64,000 bases of DNA from Rhizobium leguminosarum. Its GTDB lineage: Bacteria; Pseudomonadota; Alphaproteobacteria; Rhizobiales; Rhizobiaceae. The notes below the pieces were generated by a model, which worked only from the letters and a program-made list of their open reading frames with translations, searched no databases and was not told the origin of the DNA. This document shows, in pieces, positions 55,693-64,000 of the stretch. The stretch is from NCBI RefSeq assembly GCF_004123835.1, contig NZ_MZMU01000012.1, positions 930,001 through 994,000 on the forward strand, written 5' to 3'. Position 1 is the first letter of the stretch. The number at the start of each line of letters is the position of its first letter. Position numbers and translations under genes: made by a program.

Positions 55693-56622
55693 ATGGCAGA
55701 TTTGCAGGCGACCCTCGATAGCATCTACGCCGATATCCAGCCGCGGATCGGCGAGGGCAAGGTCGCGGACTATATTCCCGAGCTCGCCAAGGTCGATCCG
55801 CAGCAGTTCGGCATGGCGATCGTCACCGTCGACGGCAAAGTCTATCGCGTCGGCAATGCCGATACCGCCTTCTCGATCCAGAGCATATCGAAAGTCTTCA
55901 TGCTGACGCTGGCGCTCGGCAAGGTCGGCGAGGGGCTGTGGAAGCGCGTCGGACGCGAACCCTCCGGATCGGCTTTCAACTCGATCGTCCAGCTCGAGCA
56001 CGAGGGCGGCATCCCCCGCAATCCCTTCATCAATGCCGGCGCCATCGCCGTCAGCGACGTCGTCATGGCCGGCCATGCGCCGCGTGAGGCAATCGGCGAG
56101 CTGCTGCGTTTCGTGCGTTATCTCGCCGATGACGAGTCGATCACCATCGACGACAAGGTGGCGCGCTCGGAAACGCAGACAGGATACCGCAATTTCGCGC
56201 TTGCCAATTTCATGCGCGCCTACCGCAATCTCGATCATCCCGTCGACCACGTGCTCGGCGTTTATTTCCATCAATGCGCCTTGTCGATGAGCTGCGAGCA
56301 GCTCGCCCGCGCCGGGCTGTTCCTGGCGGCGCGCGGCAGCAATCCGACGACCGGCCATTCGGTGGTCTCGCCGAAGCGGGCGCGGCGCATCAATGCGCTG
56401 ATGCTGACCTGCGGCCATTACGATGGCTCGGGCGATTTTGCCTATCATGTTGGCCTGCCCGGCAAGAGTGGCGTCGGCGGCGGCATCTTCGCCGTGGCGC
56501 CGGGCATTGCCTCGATCGCCGTCTGGTCGCCGGGGCTGAACAAGGTCGGCAATTCACAGCTCGGCGCCGCGGCGCTGGAAATGCTCGCAGCGCGCACCGG
56601 CTGGTCGGTTTTCGGCGATTGA
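55693..56622 (+). CDS. glsA: Glutaminase
   Basis: Hydrolyses L-glutamine to glutamate and ammonia. The 309-residue protein has the beta-lactamase-like SxxK site (Ser64-Ile-Ser-Lys67 in SIQSISKVF), GSAFNSIVQLE and NPFINAGAIAV, and GLPGKSGVGGGI, all family signatures. ATG 55693 has GGAGAG upstream. Lies directly after the rpsD terminator. Confidence 0.95.
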   Translation: MADLQATLDSIYADIQPRIGEGKVADYIPELAKVDPQQFGMAIVTVDGKVYRVGNADTAFSIQSISKVFMLTLALGKVGEGLWKRVGREPSGSAFNSIVQLEHEGGIPRNPFINAGAIAVSDVVMAGHAPREAIGELLRFVRYLADDESITIDDKVARSETQTGYRNFALANFMRAYRNLDHPVDHVLGVYFHQCALSMSCEQLARAGLFLAARGSNPTTGHSVVSPKRARRINALMLTCGHYDGSGDFAYHVGLPGKSGVGGGIFAVAPGIASIAVWSPGLNKVGNSQLGAAALEMLAARTGWSVFGD

Positions 56623-56682
56623 CGCTGTGTTGCCAGGCGGCTTTCTGCTAGAGCAAGTGTGGAATTTCTGTAGGACGAAGCA

Positions 56683-57552
56683 ATGAATATCGCAGCCAAT
56701 ATCGCCGACGAGTTGGAGATTAGCGAGGCCGACACCGGCGGTCATGCGCTGTTTGCCGATGCGCCGCGTTCCGTCTCCTTCAACAAGCTGCGCAAGCGGC
56801 TGCTGCGGCAGGTGCGCCAGGCCTTCGACGATTTCGACATGCTGAAGGGCCAGAAGCGCTGGCTGGTCGGCCTTTCCGGCGGCAAGGATTCCTATGGGCT
56901 GCTGGCGCTGCTGCTCGATCTCAAATGGCGCGGTCTGCTGCCGGTCGAGCTCATCGCCTGCAATCTCGACCAGGGGCAGCCGAATTTCCCGAAGCACGTG
57001 CTGCCGGACTATTTGACGAAGATCGGCGTTCGGCACCGGATCGAGTATCGCGATACCTATTCGATCGTGAAGGAAAAGTTGCCGGAGGGGGCGACCTATT
57101 GCTCGCTCTGTTCGCGGCTGCGCCGCGGCAATCTCTATCGCGTCGCGCGGGAAGAGGGCTGCGATGCGCTGGTGCTCGGCCACCACCGCGAGGACATTCT
57201 CGAAACCTTCTTCATGAATTTCTTCCATGGCGGCCGGCTCGCCTCGATGCCGGCGAAGCTTCTGAACGACGAGGGCGATCTGATGGTGCTTCGGCCGCTT
57301 GCCTATGCCGCTGAGGACGATCTCGCGAAGTTTGCCGTCGCCATGCAGTTTCCCATCATCCCATGCGATCTCTGCGGCTCGCAGGACGGGCTGCAGCGCA
57401 ACGCAATGAAGGACATGCTCACCGATATCGAACGGCGCATGCCGGGCCGCAAGGATACGATGCTGCGGGCGCTGTCGCATGTGAACCCATCGCATCTGCT
57501 CGATCCGAAACTCTTCGATTTTTCCACCCTTGGTGTCACCGATCCTTCATGA
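56683..57552 (+). CDS. ttcA: tRNA 2-thiocytidine(32) synthetase
   Basis: A 289-residue PP-loop ATP pyrophosphatase that thiolates C32 of tRNA using an Fe-S cluster. PP-loop SGGKDS at 65-70; paired CxxC motifs Cys140-Cys143 (CSLC) and Cys228-Cys231 (CDLC), which bind the cluster. Length and motif order fit TtcA. Close after glsA (60 bp). Together with trmJ, the window holds two enzymes acting on tRNA position 32. Confidence 0.94.
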   Translation: MNIAANIADELEISEADTGGHALFADAPRSVSFNKLRKRLLRQVRQAFDDFDMLKGQKRWLVGLSGGKDSYGLLALLLDLKWRGLLPVELIACNLDQGQPNFPKHVLPDYLTKIGVRHRIEYRDTYSIVKEKLPEGATYCSLCSRLRRGNLYRVAREEGCDALVLGHHREDILETFFMNFFHGGRLASMPAKLLNDEGDLMVLRPLAYAAEDDLAKFAVAMQFPIIPCDLCGSQDGLQRNAMKDMLTDIERRMPGRKDTMLRALSHVNPSHLLDPKLFDFSTLGVTDPS

Positions 57553-57599
57553 AAAGCCGGCTAAGCAGGCTGCTCAATGTATGACGGACAGGATTTCGC

Positions 57600-58427
57600 A
57601 TGACTATTTCAGACCAGGATATTCTCTTTCTCGGCGATTGCGTCCGGGAGGCGGCGCGCGCCGAGATCATGCCGCGCTTCCGTAATCTCGGCGCTGCCGA
57701 TGTTTCGGAGAAGACTTCGGCAATCGATCTGGTGACCCAGGCGGACCTGCTTGCCGAACACCGGATTACCGCGGCGCTGAGAGAGCGCTTTCCTACAGCG
57801 CTCGTCGTCGGCGAGGAGGCTTATGACGTCGACCGGTCCGTCGTGCCGGCACTTGCCGATGCCGAACTCGCCTTCGTCATTGACCCTGTCGACGGGACGT
57901 TCAATTTCGCCTCCGGGCTGCCCGTCTTCGGGACGATGCTAGCGGTGACGATCAAGGGCGAGACGGTCGCCGGCATCATTCACGATCCCGTTCTCGGTGA
58001 CACGGTGACGGCGATCAAAGGCGCGGGCACTATGCTGACACGCCGGGACGGGCAGTCGACAAAGCTGAAGGTCGCCGAAGCCACGACATTGAACCAGATG
58101 GTTGGCGGCCTCTCATGGGGCCATATGGATGACCCGGATCGTGCGCGCATTTGCGCCAACATGGCAAAGATCCGGATGACCTTTGCCTTCAACTGCTCGG
58201 CCTACGAATACTGGATGGTCGCCTCCGGCAAGATGCATTTCATCGGCCATGCGAAGCTGATGCCCTGGGATCATCTGGCTGGCGTGCTCGCGCATCAGGA
58301 GGCCGGCGGCCATACAGCGAAATTCGACGGCACGCCCTATCGCCCCGGCGAGACGGCGGGCGGAATCATCTCCGCACCCGACAAGGAGAGCTGGCAGCTT
58401 ATCCGGCGCGAGATCGTCGGCATCTGA
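57600..58427 (+). CDS. Inositol monophosphatase family protein (copy 1)
   Basis: A 275-residue IMPase-fold phosphatase. Metal-binding signatures: VVGEEAYD (Glu), IDPVDGTFNFASGLPVFG (DPVDGT), and the late LMPWDHLAGVLAHQEAGGH (WDxxAG). Substrates in the family include inositol 1-phosphate, histidinol phosphate and PAP. Its neighbour at 58467 is a close paralogue. 47 bp after ttcA. Confidence 0.9.
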   Translation: MTISDQDILFLGDCVREAARAEIMPRFRNLGAADVSEKTSAIDLVTQADLLAEHRITAALRERFPTALVVGEEAYDVDRSVVPALADAELAFVIDPVDGTFNFASGLPVFGTMLAVTIKGETVAGIIHDPVLGDTVTAIKGAGTMLTRRDGQSTKLKVAEATTLNQMVGGLSWGHMDDPDRARICANMAKIRMTFAFNCSAYEYWMVASGKMHFIGHAKLMPWDHLAGVLAHQEAGGHTAKFDGTPYRPGETAGGIISAPDKESWQLIRREIVGI

Positions 58428-58466
58428 TTAAGGTTCTCCTGGGAGACCTAAGCGTGAGGATTTGAG

Positions 58467-59291
58467 ATGACTTCGACTGTTGACGTGACCGTTCTTGCCG
58501 ATCTACTGCGCCGTGCAGCAAAGGCGGAGATCCTGCCGCGCTTTCGCCGGCTCGGCCAGGACGACGTGCGCGCCAAGAGCGAGGCGACCGATCTCGTCAC
58601 CGAGGCCGATGAGCAGGCGGAACGGATGATCAAGGCGGAAGCTGCGCAACTCTGGCCGAGCGCACTGTTCCTTGGCGAAGAATCGGTCGCGGCCGATCCT
58701 GATTTGCTCGGCAGCCTCGAACATGCCGATCTCGCGATCGTCGTCGATCCGGTCGACGGCACGTTCAATTTTGCCGCCGGCATCCCGGCCTTCGGCGTCA
58801 TGGCGTCCGTTATCTCCGGCGGCGAGACGGTTGCCGGCATCATCTACGATCCGATGGGCGACGACTGGGTGATGGCCGAAAAGGGCGGCGGCGCCTGGCT
58901 GCGGCGGCCGGATGGCGGCGCCGAGCGGCTCTCGGTGGCAGCTCCCGTGGGACTGGAGCATATGGTCGGCATGGCCTCCACCGGCTACCTGCCGAAGGAG
59001 AAGCGCGCCGAAGTGCTCGGCAATCTCGCCAAGGTACGCTTCCTCACCAATTACCGCTGTGCGGCCCACGAATACCGCACCTTTGCCGGCGGCCATGTGC
59101 ATTACCTCATGTACAACAAGCTGATGCCTTGGGATCACCTTGCCGGTACGTTGATCGCGCAGGAGGCAGGCGCCTATGCGGCGCGCTTCGACGGCTCGGC
59201 CTACCTGCCGCATCATCTCGATGGCGGGCTGCTAATTACCCCCGACAAGGCCTCCTGGGAGGTACTGCGGCGTGAGGTGTTCACGGTCTGA
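58467..59291 (+). CDS. Inositol monophosphatase family protein (copy 2)
   Basis: A 274-residue paralogue of the preceding gene with the same metal motifs: FLGEESVA, VDPVDGTFNFAAGIPAFG and LMPWDHLAGTLIAQEAGAY. The two are alike along their length, for example in LLRRAAKAEILPRFRRLG versus VREAARAEIMPRFRNLG. A tandem duplication is the simple explanation. Substrate unknown. Confidence 0.9.
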   Translation: MTSTVDVTVLADLLRRAAKAEILPRFRRLGQDDVRAKSEATDLVTEADEQAERMIKAEAAQLWPSALFLGEESVAADPDLLGSLEHADLAIVVDPVDGTFNFAAGIPAFGVMASVISGGETVAGIIYDPMGDDWVMAEKGGGAWLRRPDGGAERLSVAAPVGLEHMVGMASTGYLPKEKRAEVLGNLAKVRFLTNYRCAAHEYRTFAGGHVHYLMYNKLMPWDHLAGTLIAQEAGAYAARFDGSAYLPHHLDGGLLITPDKASWEVLRREVFTV

Positions 59292-59314
59292 ACAACCGCT
59301 CGACCTGCCGCATA

Positions 59315-59788
59315 TTACTGGTAGAGCTTTTCCATGAGAAAGTTTTCCAGGCCTTGCCCACGCTTCTCGACGATTTGCTTCGTTATGACGCGGAACCCTT
59401 TGCGCTCAAAAAACGGTCGGGCGGTTCGGCTGGCTTCGGTATAGATTCGGCTAAACCCCAGCTTCGGGGCTTCGTCTTCGACTCTGCTCAATAGCCGGCT
59501 TGCTATTCCAAGCCCCTGAAACTCGGGGTGCACAAACATCATGTCCAGGCATCCGTCGCCGGTCAGGTCAGAAAACCCGACAGGCTCTTCGTCAAATTCT
59601 GCGATCCAGGCAGGCCTGCTTATCCTTCGCTCTGCCCATAGTCCGCGATCTTCCACCTTTGCCCAAGCCTGGATCTCCGCGGGTGAGTAGTCTTTCGACG
59701 CGACCTCTCGAATGGCGCGCAGAAAAATTTCAATCGTCGCATCCACGTCGCCTGGCGCGTAAGGCCTGATCAGAATTCGGTCGTCCAT
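59315..59788 (-). CDS. GNAT family N-acetyltransferase
   Basis: A 157-residue GNAT. Motif A is MMFVHPEFQGLGIASRLLSRVE (about residues 80-101), with the QGLGIA pyrophosphate-binding loop; motif B is LYTEASRTARPFFERKGFRV. ATG 59788 gives the typical start MDDRILIRPY. Substrate unknown. Convergent with the IMPase genes. Confidence 0.9.
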   Translation of the reverse strand: MDDRILIRPYAPGDVDATIEIFLRAIREVASKDYSPAEIQAWAKVEDRGLWAERRISRPAWIAEFDEEPVGFSDLTGDGCLDMMFVHPEFQGLGIASRLLSRVEDEAPKLGFSRIYTEASRTARPFFERKGFRVITKQIVEKRGQGLENFLMEKLYQ

Positions 59789-59862
59789 CGAGGGTGCCTT
59801 TCGCGCACTGCCGCGCCAATCCAATGGATTGAACCATCGATCAAATCACTGCAGCGCTCACG

Positions 59863-60702
59863 CTATAGCATCTCAAGAATATGTCCCCATGCGAGTCGTC
59901 CCAATTTGGCGTCGGCCTCGTCACCTCCACCATGAGCGCGCAGCGATGATCGGGAAGTGGTTTCGCCCGGCAGCAGAATGCGATGGCCCGCATCTTCTCC
60001 CAACACAAGCTGGGTGGAAAAACCAAAACCTGCGCGCCGCCGAACAAGTGATGCGGCAAATTTGTCTGATGGCCAGAGCGCGTCATCGCATCCTGCTACG
60101 AGCAGAATTTCGGCATTCGTTCTCTCCAAAGGGATAGCCGCTGCGTCGATCTCAGATTCGTGCACCTGAAGGCATCGTTCGAACAGGCCCCGATAGGCGA
60201 CCAGCTCGTCTCTGTATTCTCGCACCCATTCTGGATCCGACGAAACAAAAGGAAGCGGTGCGCCTCGCAATGACCACGAGGAGCGTTCCGGCCAGCTGAT
60301 GCCATCAAGCCCCGGACCAATATTTCCCCAGACGACTGACGAAGGGCTCATCGCGACGACCGAGCTGATGCGCGGATCGTATACGGCCGTGAGCAGTGCA
60401 GCTTCGGCGCCTTTCGATGTCCCCACTAGGACGATGCGTTTGCAACCGAGTTCGATCAAATAATCAGTGGCAGCGAAGAAGGTTTCCAGCGGCACCTCGC
60501 AAATGCCTGGCATCTGGCCTTCGCCGCCGAACCAGCGAAGCGCTATGACCGTTGCCCCCTGGCTCGCAAACAATCTGGCGCGGGCCACATCGACGCGGCC
60601 ACTGGAGCCGCCGAGTACAACAACGCCAGTGCCGGCATCCGGTTTGACTTGAAATATCTCGCCCTGCAATGGCGGCGGGAGACGTTGATATCCTGCATCC
60701 AA
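59863..60702 (-). CDS. Alpha/beta hydrolase, acyl-CoA thioesterase/BAAT C-terminal type
   Basis: A 279-residue alpha/beta hydrolase. Nucleophile elbow VGTSKGAE with Ser97 or close by, acid in GCDDALWPS (about 215), histidine in EDAGHRIL (about 245). LGGSSG near residue 30 forms the oxyanion turn. This arrangement is that of the BAAT C-terminal domain, which in animals makes bile-acid conjugates and in bacteria is of unknown substrate. It lacks the N-terminal BAAT domain. Lone minus-strand gene. Confidence 0.78.
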   Translation of the reverse strand: MDAGYQRLPPPLQGEIFQVKPDAGTGVVVLGGSSGRVDVARARLFASQGATVIALRWFGGEGQMPGICEVPLETFFAATDYLIELGCKRIVLVGTSKGAEAALLTAVYDPRISSVVAMSPSSVVWGNIGPGLDGISWPERSSWSLRGAPLPFVSSDPEWVREYRDELVAYRGLFERCLQVHESEIDAAAIPLERTNAEILLVAGCDDALWPSDKFAASLVRRRAGFGFSTQLVLGEDAGHRILLPGETTSRSSLRAHGGGDEADAKLGRLAWGHILEML

Positions 60703-60804
60703 AACCAGGCTCCTTCTTCCAGCGGCATCCAGATTTAGGAACGTGCCGAGTTGCCATCTAATGCAATGTCGCCGGGGATCAACCGCTCCGACAGATTTCC
60801 CATT

Positions 60805-62085
60805 TCAGAAGTGGGCAGCACCCGGATCGAGCTGCGGGCTGTCGCCGGGGTGGGTGAAGAGCTTGCCGTTTTCGGCCCAAAGGGTGGCTGCGATCGTCAC
60901 CGCGCCGAAAAACGCGAAGCCGCCGAAGAGCGGCTGCACCGTGCCATTGAACATCTGGCCGACCAGGCCGCCGAGGATGGCGCCGGCCGTCGTCGAGACG
61001 AAGCCGGTGATGGCGGTCGCCGTGCCGGCGAGATTGCCCATCGGCTCGAGGCTGATCGCGGTGAAGTTGGTAGCGATCAGGGCAAACATCATCAGCACGA
61101 TGGTGAAGATGCCGTAGGCGATGGCGAAATCAGGTTTGCCGGCCAGCGAATAGAAAAAGCCGACAGCCGACAGCGCCGTGAAGATCAGCAGGGCAGCGTG
61201 CGAGATGCGGCGCATGCCGAATTTGCGCACGAAGAATCCATTGGCGAAATTGGCGACGGCGATGCCGCCGGCGGTGGCCGCAAAGGCGATCGGCAGCCAG
61301 TCGCCAAGGCCGTAGACCTCGCCGAAGACCTGCTGCACGGAGATCACATAGGCGCTGATGACGCCGGTGAACATGGTGAGGCCGATCATGTAGCCGCAGG
61401 TGATGCGGTTGGTGAGCACGGTCTTGAAGCCGTCCACGACGGAGGCGACCGACAGCGGCAGCCGCTCTTCCGGCGGCAGCGATTCCTTCAGCCGGAGGAA
61501 AGCCCAGACGAATAGGATGGTAGCGATGATCCCGAGCAGGATGAAGATCCAGTGCCAGTTGGCATAGAGGATGATGAGTTGGCCGACGGAAGGGGCAACG
61601 ATCGGCACGATCATGAAGACGATCATCACATAGGACATGACACGGGCCATTTCGCGGCCACCGAAGCAGTCGCGTACCATGGCCATGGTGGTGATGCGCA
61701 CCGCAGCACCGCCCACACCCTGAACGAAACGCATGACGAGCAGCATTTCGAAGCTGCCGGTTGCGGCTGCAGCAAACATCCCGACAATGTAGCAGGCCAA
61801 TCCGCCGAGCAGGATGTTGCGGCGGCCGAACGTATCCGAAAGGCTGCCGAAGAATATCTGCGAGACGCCGAATCCTAAGAAGAACACGCCGATGATCAGC
61901 TGCGCGTCGTTGGTATTGGTGACGCCGAGGGAATGGCCGATATTGGGCAATGCCGGCAGCATGCTGTCGATCGCCATGGCGACGCTGGCAGTCATGATGG
62001 CAATGGTGACGACGAATTCGCCAAAGCCCATGCCGATGCGGCGGGAGCCCTGGTTTTCCTGGTGCGGTTTATGCGGCGGCGTCAT
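60805..62085 (-). CDS. Bcr/CflA-family multidrug MFS transporter (copy 1)
   Basis: A 426-residue 12-TM drug:proton antiporter. SVAMAIDSMLPALPNIGHSLGV is the Bcr/CflA start (D(S/T)MLPALP), followed by GFGVSQIFFGSLSDTFGRRNILLGG (motif A). TM and loop lengths are normal. It lies 36 bp after the related gene at 62122-63369 and is probably cotranscribed with it. Substrate not deducible. Confidence 0.92.
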   Translation of the reverse strand: MTPPHKPHQENQGSRRIGMGFGEFVVTIAIMTASVAMAIDSMLPALPNIGHSLGVTNTNDAQLIIGVFFLGFGVSQIFFGSLSDTFGRRNILLGGLACYIVGMFAAAATGSFEMLLVMRFVQGVGGAAVRITTMAMVRDCFGGREMARVMSYVMIVFMIVPIVAPSVGQLIILYANWHWIFILLGIIATILFVWAFLRLKESLPPEERLPLSVASVVDGFKTVLTNRITCGYMIGLTMFTGVISAYVISVQQVFGEVYGLGDWLPIAFAATAGGIAVANFANGFFVRKFGMRRISHAALLIFTALSAVGFFYSLAGKPDFAIAYGIFTIVLMMFALIATNFTAISLEPMGNLAGTATAITGFVSTTAGAILGGLVGQMFNGTVQPLFGGFAFFGAVTIAATLWAENGKLFTHPGDSPQLDPGAAHF

Positions 62086-62121
62086 GTGATGGAAATCCCG
62101 GATGCGGAGGAGGTTGGCCGT

Positions 62122-63369
62122 TCAGACGGCCGGGTTCTGCGATTGGAAGAGGCGCCCCTTTTCGGCGATCAGCACGAAGACGAGCCCGATGATCGATACG
62201 ACGAAATAACCGGCGACCATCGGCAGTGCTGTGCCGTCGAAAGCTTGGCCGATGCCGGCGCCGATGAGGGCGCCGCCGACCGTGCTCATGAAGCCGAGGA
62301 CCGAGGAGGCGGTGCCGGCGACGTGGCCGAGCGGCTCCATGGCGAGCGAATTGAAGTTCGAGCCGATCCAGCCGAACTGGAACATGGAAAGGCCGAAGAA
62401 GGAGATGAACAGAGCGAAGGGCATCGGCTCGGTGCTGGCCATCTGGACGATCAGCCAGATGGTGTTGATGGCGATGAAGCCGAGCAGCGAGCCATGCGAC
62501 AGGCGGCGCATGCCGAGCTTGCCGACGAAGCGCGAATTGAAGAAGGACGACAGCGACATGAAGATCGCCACGCCGGCGAAGGCGAAGGGGAAATAGACGC
62601 CGAGATCGTAAATGCCGACATAGACCTGCTGGGCCGAATTGATGAAGCCGAACAGCGCGCCGAAGATGAAGGTGCTGGCAATGGTGTAGCAGAGCGCGAC
62701 GCGGTTGGTCAGCACCAGCTTGAAGGCGCCGAAGATCGAGCGGGCGGTGAAGGGCCTGACATTGGCGGGATGCAGGGTTTCCGGCAGGCGTAGATAGGCC
62801 CAGACGGCGATACCAGTCGCCATGGTGGCGATGAAGAGGAAGATCAGGTGCCAGTTGCCGAAGAAAATGACGATCTGGCCGGCGCCGGGCGCAATAACCG
62901 GCACGATCATGAAGACCATCATGATCAGCGACATGACTTCGGCCATCTGCCGTCCGCCATAGATATCGCGGACGATGGAGATGGTGATAACGCGGGTGGC
63001 CGCCGAGCCGATGCCCTGGACGAATCGCAGCACCAGCAGGCCGGCGAAGGAGGGAACGAAGACGATGCCGATGGCCGAAACGATATAGACGACGAGGCCG
63101 AACAACAGCGGTGTGCGGCGGCCGAAGCGATCGGAAAGCGGTCCGTAGAAAAGCTGCGCGCAGCCGAAGCCGAGCAGATAAGAGGAGACGACGAATTGCC
63201 GGTGGTTCTCGCTCTCGACGCCGAGGCTCGCGCCGATCTGCTGCAGGGCCGGGAGCATGATATCGATCGCCAGCGAGTTAATGGCCATCAGGAAGGCCGC
63301 GAGCGCGATGAATTCTCGCCTGCCCATGGGCAGGCGGCCCGCGGACACGGCTTGTGAAGAATCTGTCAC
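62122..63369 (-). CDS. Bcr/CflA-family multidrug MFS transporter (copy 2)
   Basis: A 415-residue paralogue of the downstream pump: SLAIDIMLPALQQIGASLGVES and GFGCAQLFYGPLSDRFGRRTPLLFG correspond to the same motifs. A conserved FIATNAT-type C-terminus is absent, but the TM layout is complete. Starts at ATG 63369, 95 bp downstream of grxD on the same strand. Confidence 0.92.
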   Translation of the reverse strand: MTDSSQAVSAGRLPMGRREFIALAAFLMAINSLAIDIMLPALQQIGASLGVESENHRQFVVSSYLLGFGCAQLFYGPLSDRFGRRTPLLFGLVVYIVSAIGIVFVPSFAGLLVLRFVQGIGSAATRVITISIVRDIYGGRQMAEVMSLIMMVFMIVPVIAPGAGQIVIFFGNWHLIFLFIATMATGIAVWAYLRLPETLHPANVRPFTARSIFGAFKLVLTNRVALCYTIASTFIFGALFGFINSAQQVYVGIYDLGVYFPFAFAGVAIFMSLSSFFNSRFVGKLGMRRLSHGSLLGFIAINTIWLIVQMASTEPMPFALFISFFGLSMFQFGWIGSNFNSLAMEPLGHVAGTASSVLGFMSTVGGALIGAGIGQAFDGTALPMVAGYFVVSIIGLVFVLIAEKGRLFQSQNPAV

Positions 63370-63464
63370 AATGAAATTCCCATAAACAGGTCAAGGCGCT
63401 GCTGGCCGCAGCGCCTCGAACTCAAGAAACAGATTTGGAAACCGGGCGGACGTCCGGTGACCGG

Positions 63465-63800
63465 TCAGGAGGCGGCGCGCACCGCGATGCCGTTTTCCTG
63501 GAGATGCTGCTGCAGTTCACCAGCCTGGAACATTTCCCGGACGATGTCGCAACCGCCGACGAACTCGCCCTTTACATAGAGCTGCGGGATCGTCGGCCAG
63601 TTGGAATATTCCTTGATGCCCTGGCGGATTTCCGAATCGGCGAGCACGTTGACGCCCTTGTAGTCGACGCCGATGTAATCGAGAATCTGCACGACCTGGC
63701 CGGAGAAACCGCACTGCGGAAACTGCGGCGTGCCCTTCATGAAGAGGACGACGTCGTTGGTCTTGATTTCGTTGTCGATGAATTCGTGAATGCCGCTCAT
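63465..63800 (-). CDS. grxD: Monothiol glutaredoxin, Grx4 family
   Basis: A 111-residue monothiol glutaredoxin with the CGFS active site (Cys30), which can carry a [2Fe-2S] cluster in Fe-S delivery with BolA. FMKGTPQFPQCGFS, WPTIPQLYVKGEFVGGCDI fit the family. ATG 63800 (MSGIHEF). A bolA gene commonly lies upstream of grxD in rhizobia, but I see no BolA-like reading frame in 63801-64000. Confidence 0.96.
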   Translation of the reverse strand: MSGIHEFIDNEIKTNDVVLFMKGTPQFPQCGFSGQVVQILDYIGVDYKGVNVLADSEIRQGIKEYSNWPTIPQLYVKGEFVGGCDIVREMFQAGELQQHLQENGIAVRAAS

Positions 63801-63855
63801 GGGACCTAATCCTTTCAACAGGCGGGTTAAAGGCCCACCGTTTCAATCGTTGCCT

Positions 63856-64000
63856 TTAGATAGCATGCGACACCAGGAATTCCAGCCGCCCGAACCAAAA
63901 AAAGACCAATTCGGGCAGGGCCTCGCTGAGGATTGTTGCCGTCGCGTTACGGTCGGAGACTTTGCCGCTCGTCTCAGCTGCGACGCTGGCGGCTGCGGCC
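63856..64000 (-). CDS. Possible 3' end of a minus-strand gene at the window edge
   Basis: From the edge, a minus-strand frame is open for about 47 codons and ends at TAA 63858-63856, with an Ala-rich then hydrophobic tail (LPELVFFWFGRLEFLVSHAI). It does not resemble BolA. Without the upstream part I cannot confirm that it is coding. Confidence 0.25.
   Translation of the reverse strand, partial: AAAASVAAETSGKVSDRNATATILSEALPELVFFWFGRLEFLVSHAI

Noticed and set aside
54682..56448. Minus-strand open frame of 588 codons over rpsD and glsA
   Set aside because: Antisense to the S4 and glutaminase genes, whose family motifs are unmistakable.

Overview
The window is a GC-rich chromosomal segment of an alphaproteobacterium of the order Rhizobiales, almost certainly Rhizobium in the R. 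etli / R. leguminosarum group. Supporting evidence: the recA operator has the form GAAC-N7-GTAC known from R. etli recA; there is a very long GPR/RgsE-type growth-pole coiled-coil gene; a CckA hybrid kinase; a DksA without the zinc-finger cysteines; a PqiC-type lipoprotein in an Mla-like operon; and several families of palindromic intergenic repeats of the kind common in Rhizobium genomes (RIME-like). I see no rRNA, tRNA, IS element, prophage, CRISPR array or replication origin. This is mainly housekeeping core chromosome, with a few accessory genes (vapBC pair, broken acetyltransferase gene, GST, MFS pumps).

Layout. 1-4.7 kb: truncated TetR regulator divergent from an RND efflux adaptor/permease pair, with a near-perfect 18-bp palindrome between them. 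4.8-9 kb: phosphatase, LpxH-like metallophosphoesterase, MFS transporter, dipeptide epimerase. 9-13.1 kb: four-gene Mla-type lipid ABC transporter operon (STAS-permease fusion, ATPase, MCE protein, lipoprotein). 13.2-15.2 kb: D,D-carboxypeptidase and a freestanding class II aminoacyl-tRNA-synthetase-like catalytic core. 15.5-22.7 kb: 2379-residue growth-pole-ring-like protein with 132-bp tandem repeats, divergent from a small HPt protein, with CtrA-type sites in the shared intergenic region. 23.8-26.9 kb: ferredoxin, a candidate sRNA, a DUF922 protein and folP-folB-folK. 27-31 kb: exported orphan protein, YcjF/YcjX pair, SixA-like phosphatase. 31-36.6 kb: dksA, DUF1062 protein, FliO-like membrane protein, cckA. 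36.9-43 kb: psuK-psuG, recA with SOS operator, alaS. 43-47.4 kb: AraC/GyrI-like regulator, GST, frameshifted GNAT gene, icd, exported orphan. 47.5-54 kb: FUSC transporter, trmJ, murI, MFS, HerA-like ATPase. 54-59.3 kb: vapBC-like pair, rpsD, glsA, ttcA, two tandem inositol-monophosphatase paralogues. 59.3-64 kb: GNAT, alpha/beta hydrolase, two tandem Bcr/CflA pumps, grxD.

How the parts fit: several genes belong to envelope growth and cell-cycle control (growth-pole ring protein, CckA, HPt protein, D,D-carboxypeptidase, MurI, Mla transporter, LpxH-like enzyme). The CtrA-type boxes between the growth-pole gene and the HPt gene give a testable link between the CckA-CtrA pathway and polar growth. 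Others serve translation and stress (rpsD, alaS, trmJ, ttcA, dksA, recA) and folate synthesis. The observations I rate highest are the CtrA-type boxes, the freestanding synthetase-like core, the candidate sRNA with anti-Shine-Dalgarno loop, the 44-residue repeat array and the split GNAT gene with an ATGA junction. I did not find a clearly new multi-gene system such as a defence island. All calls come from reading the sequence; no database search was run.
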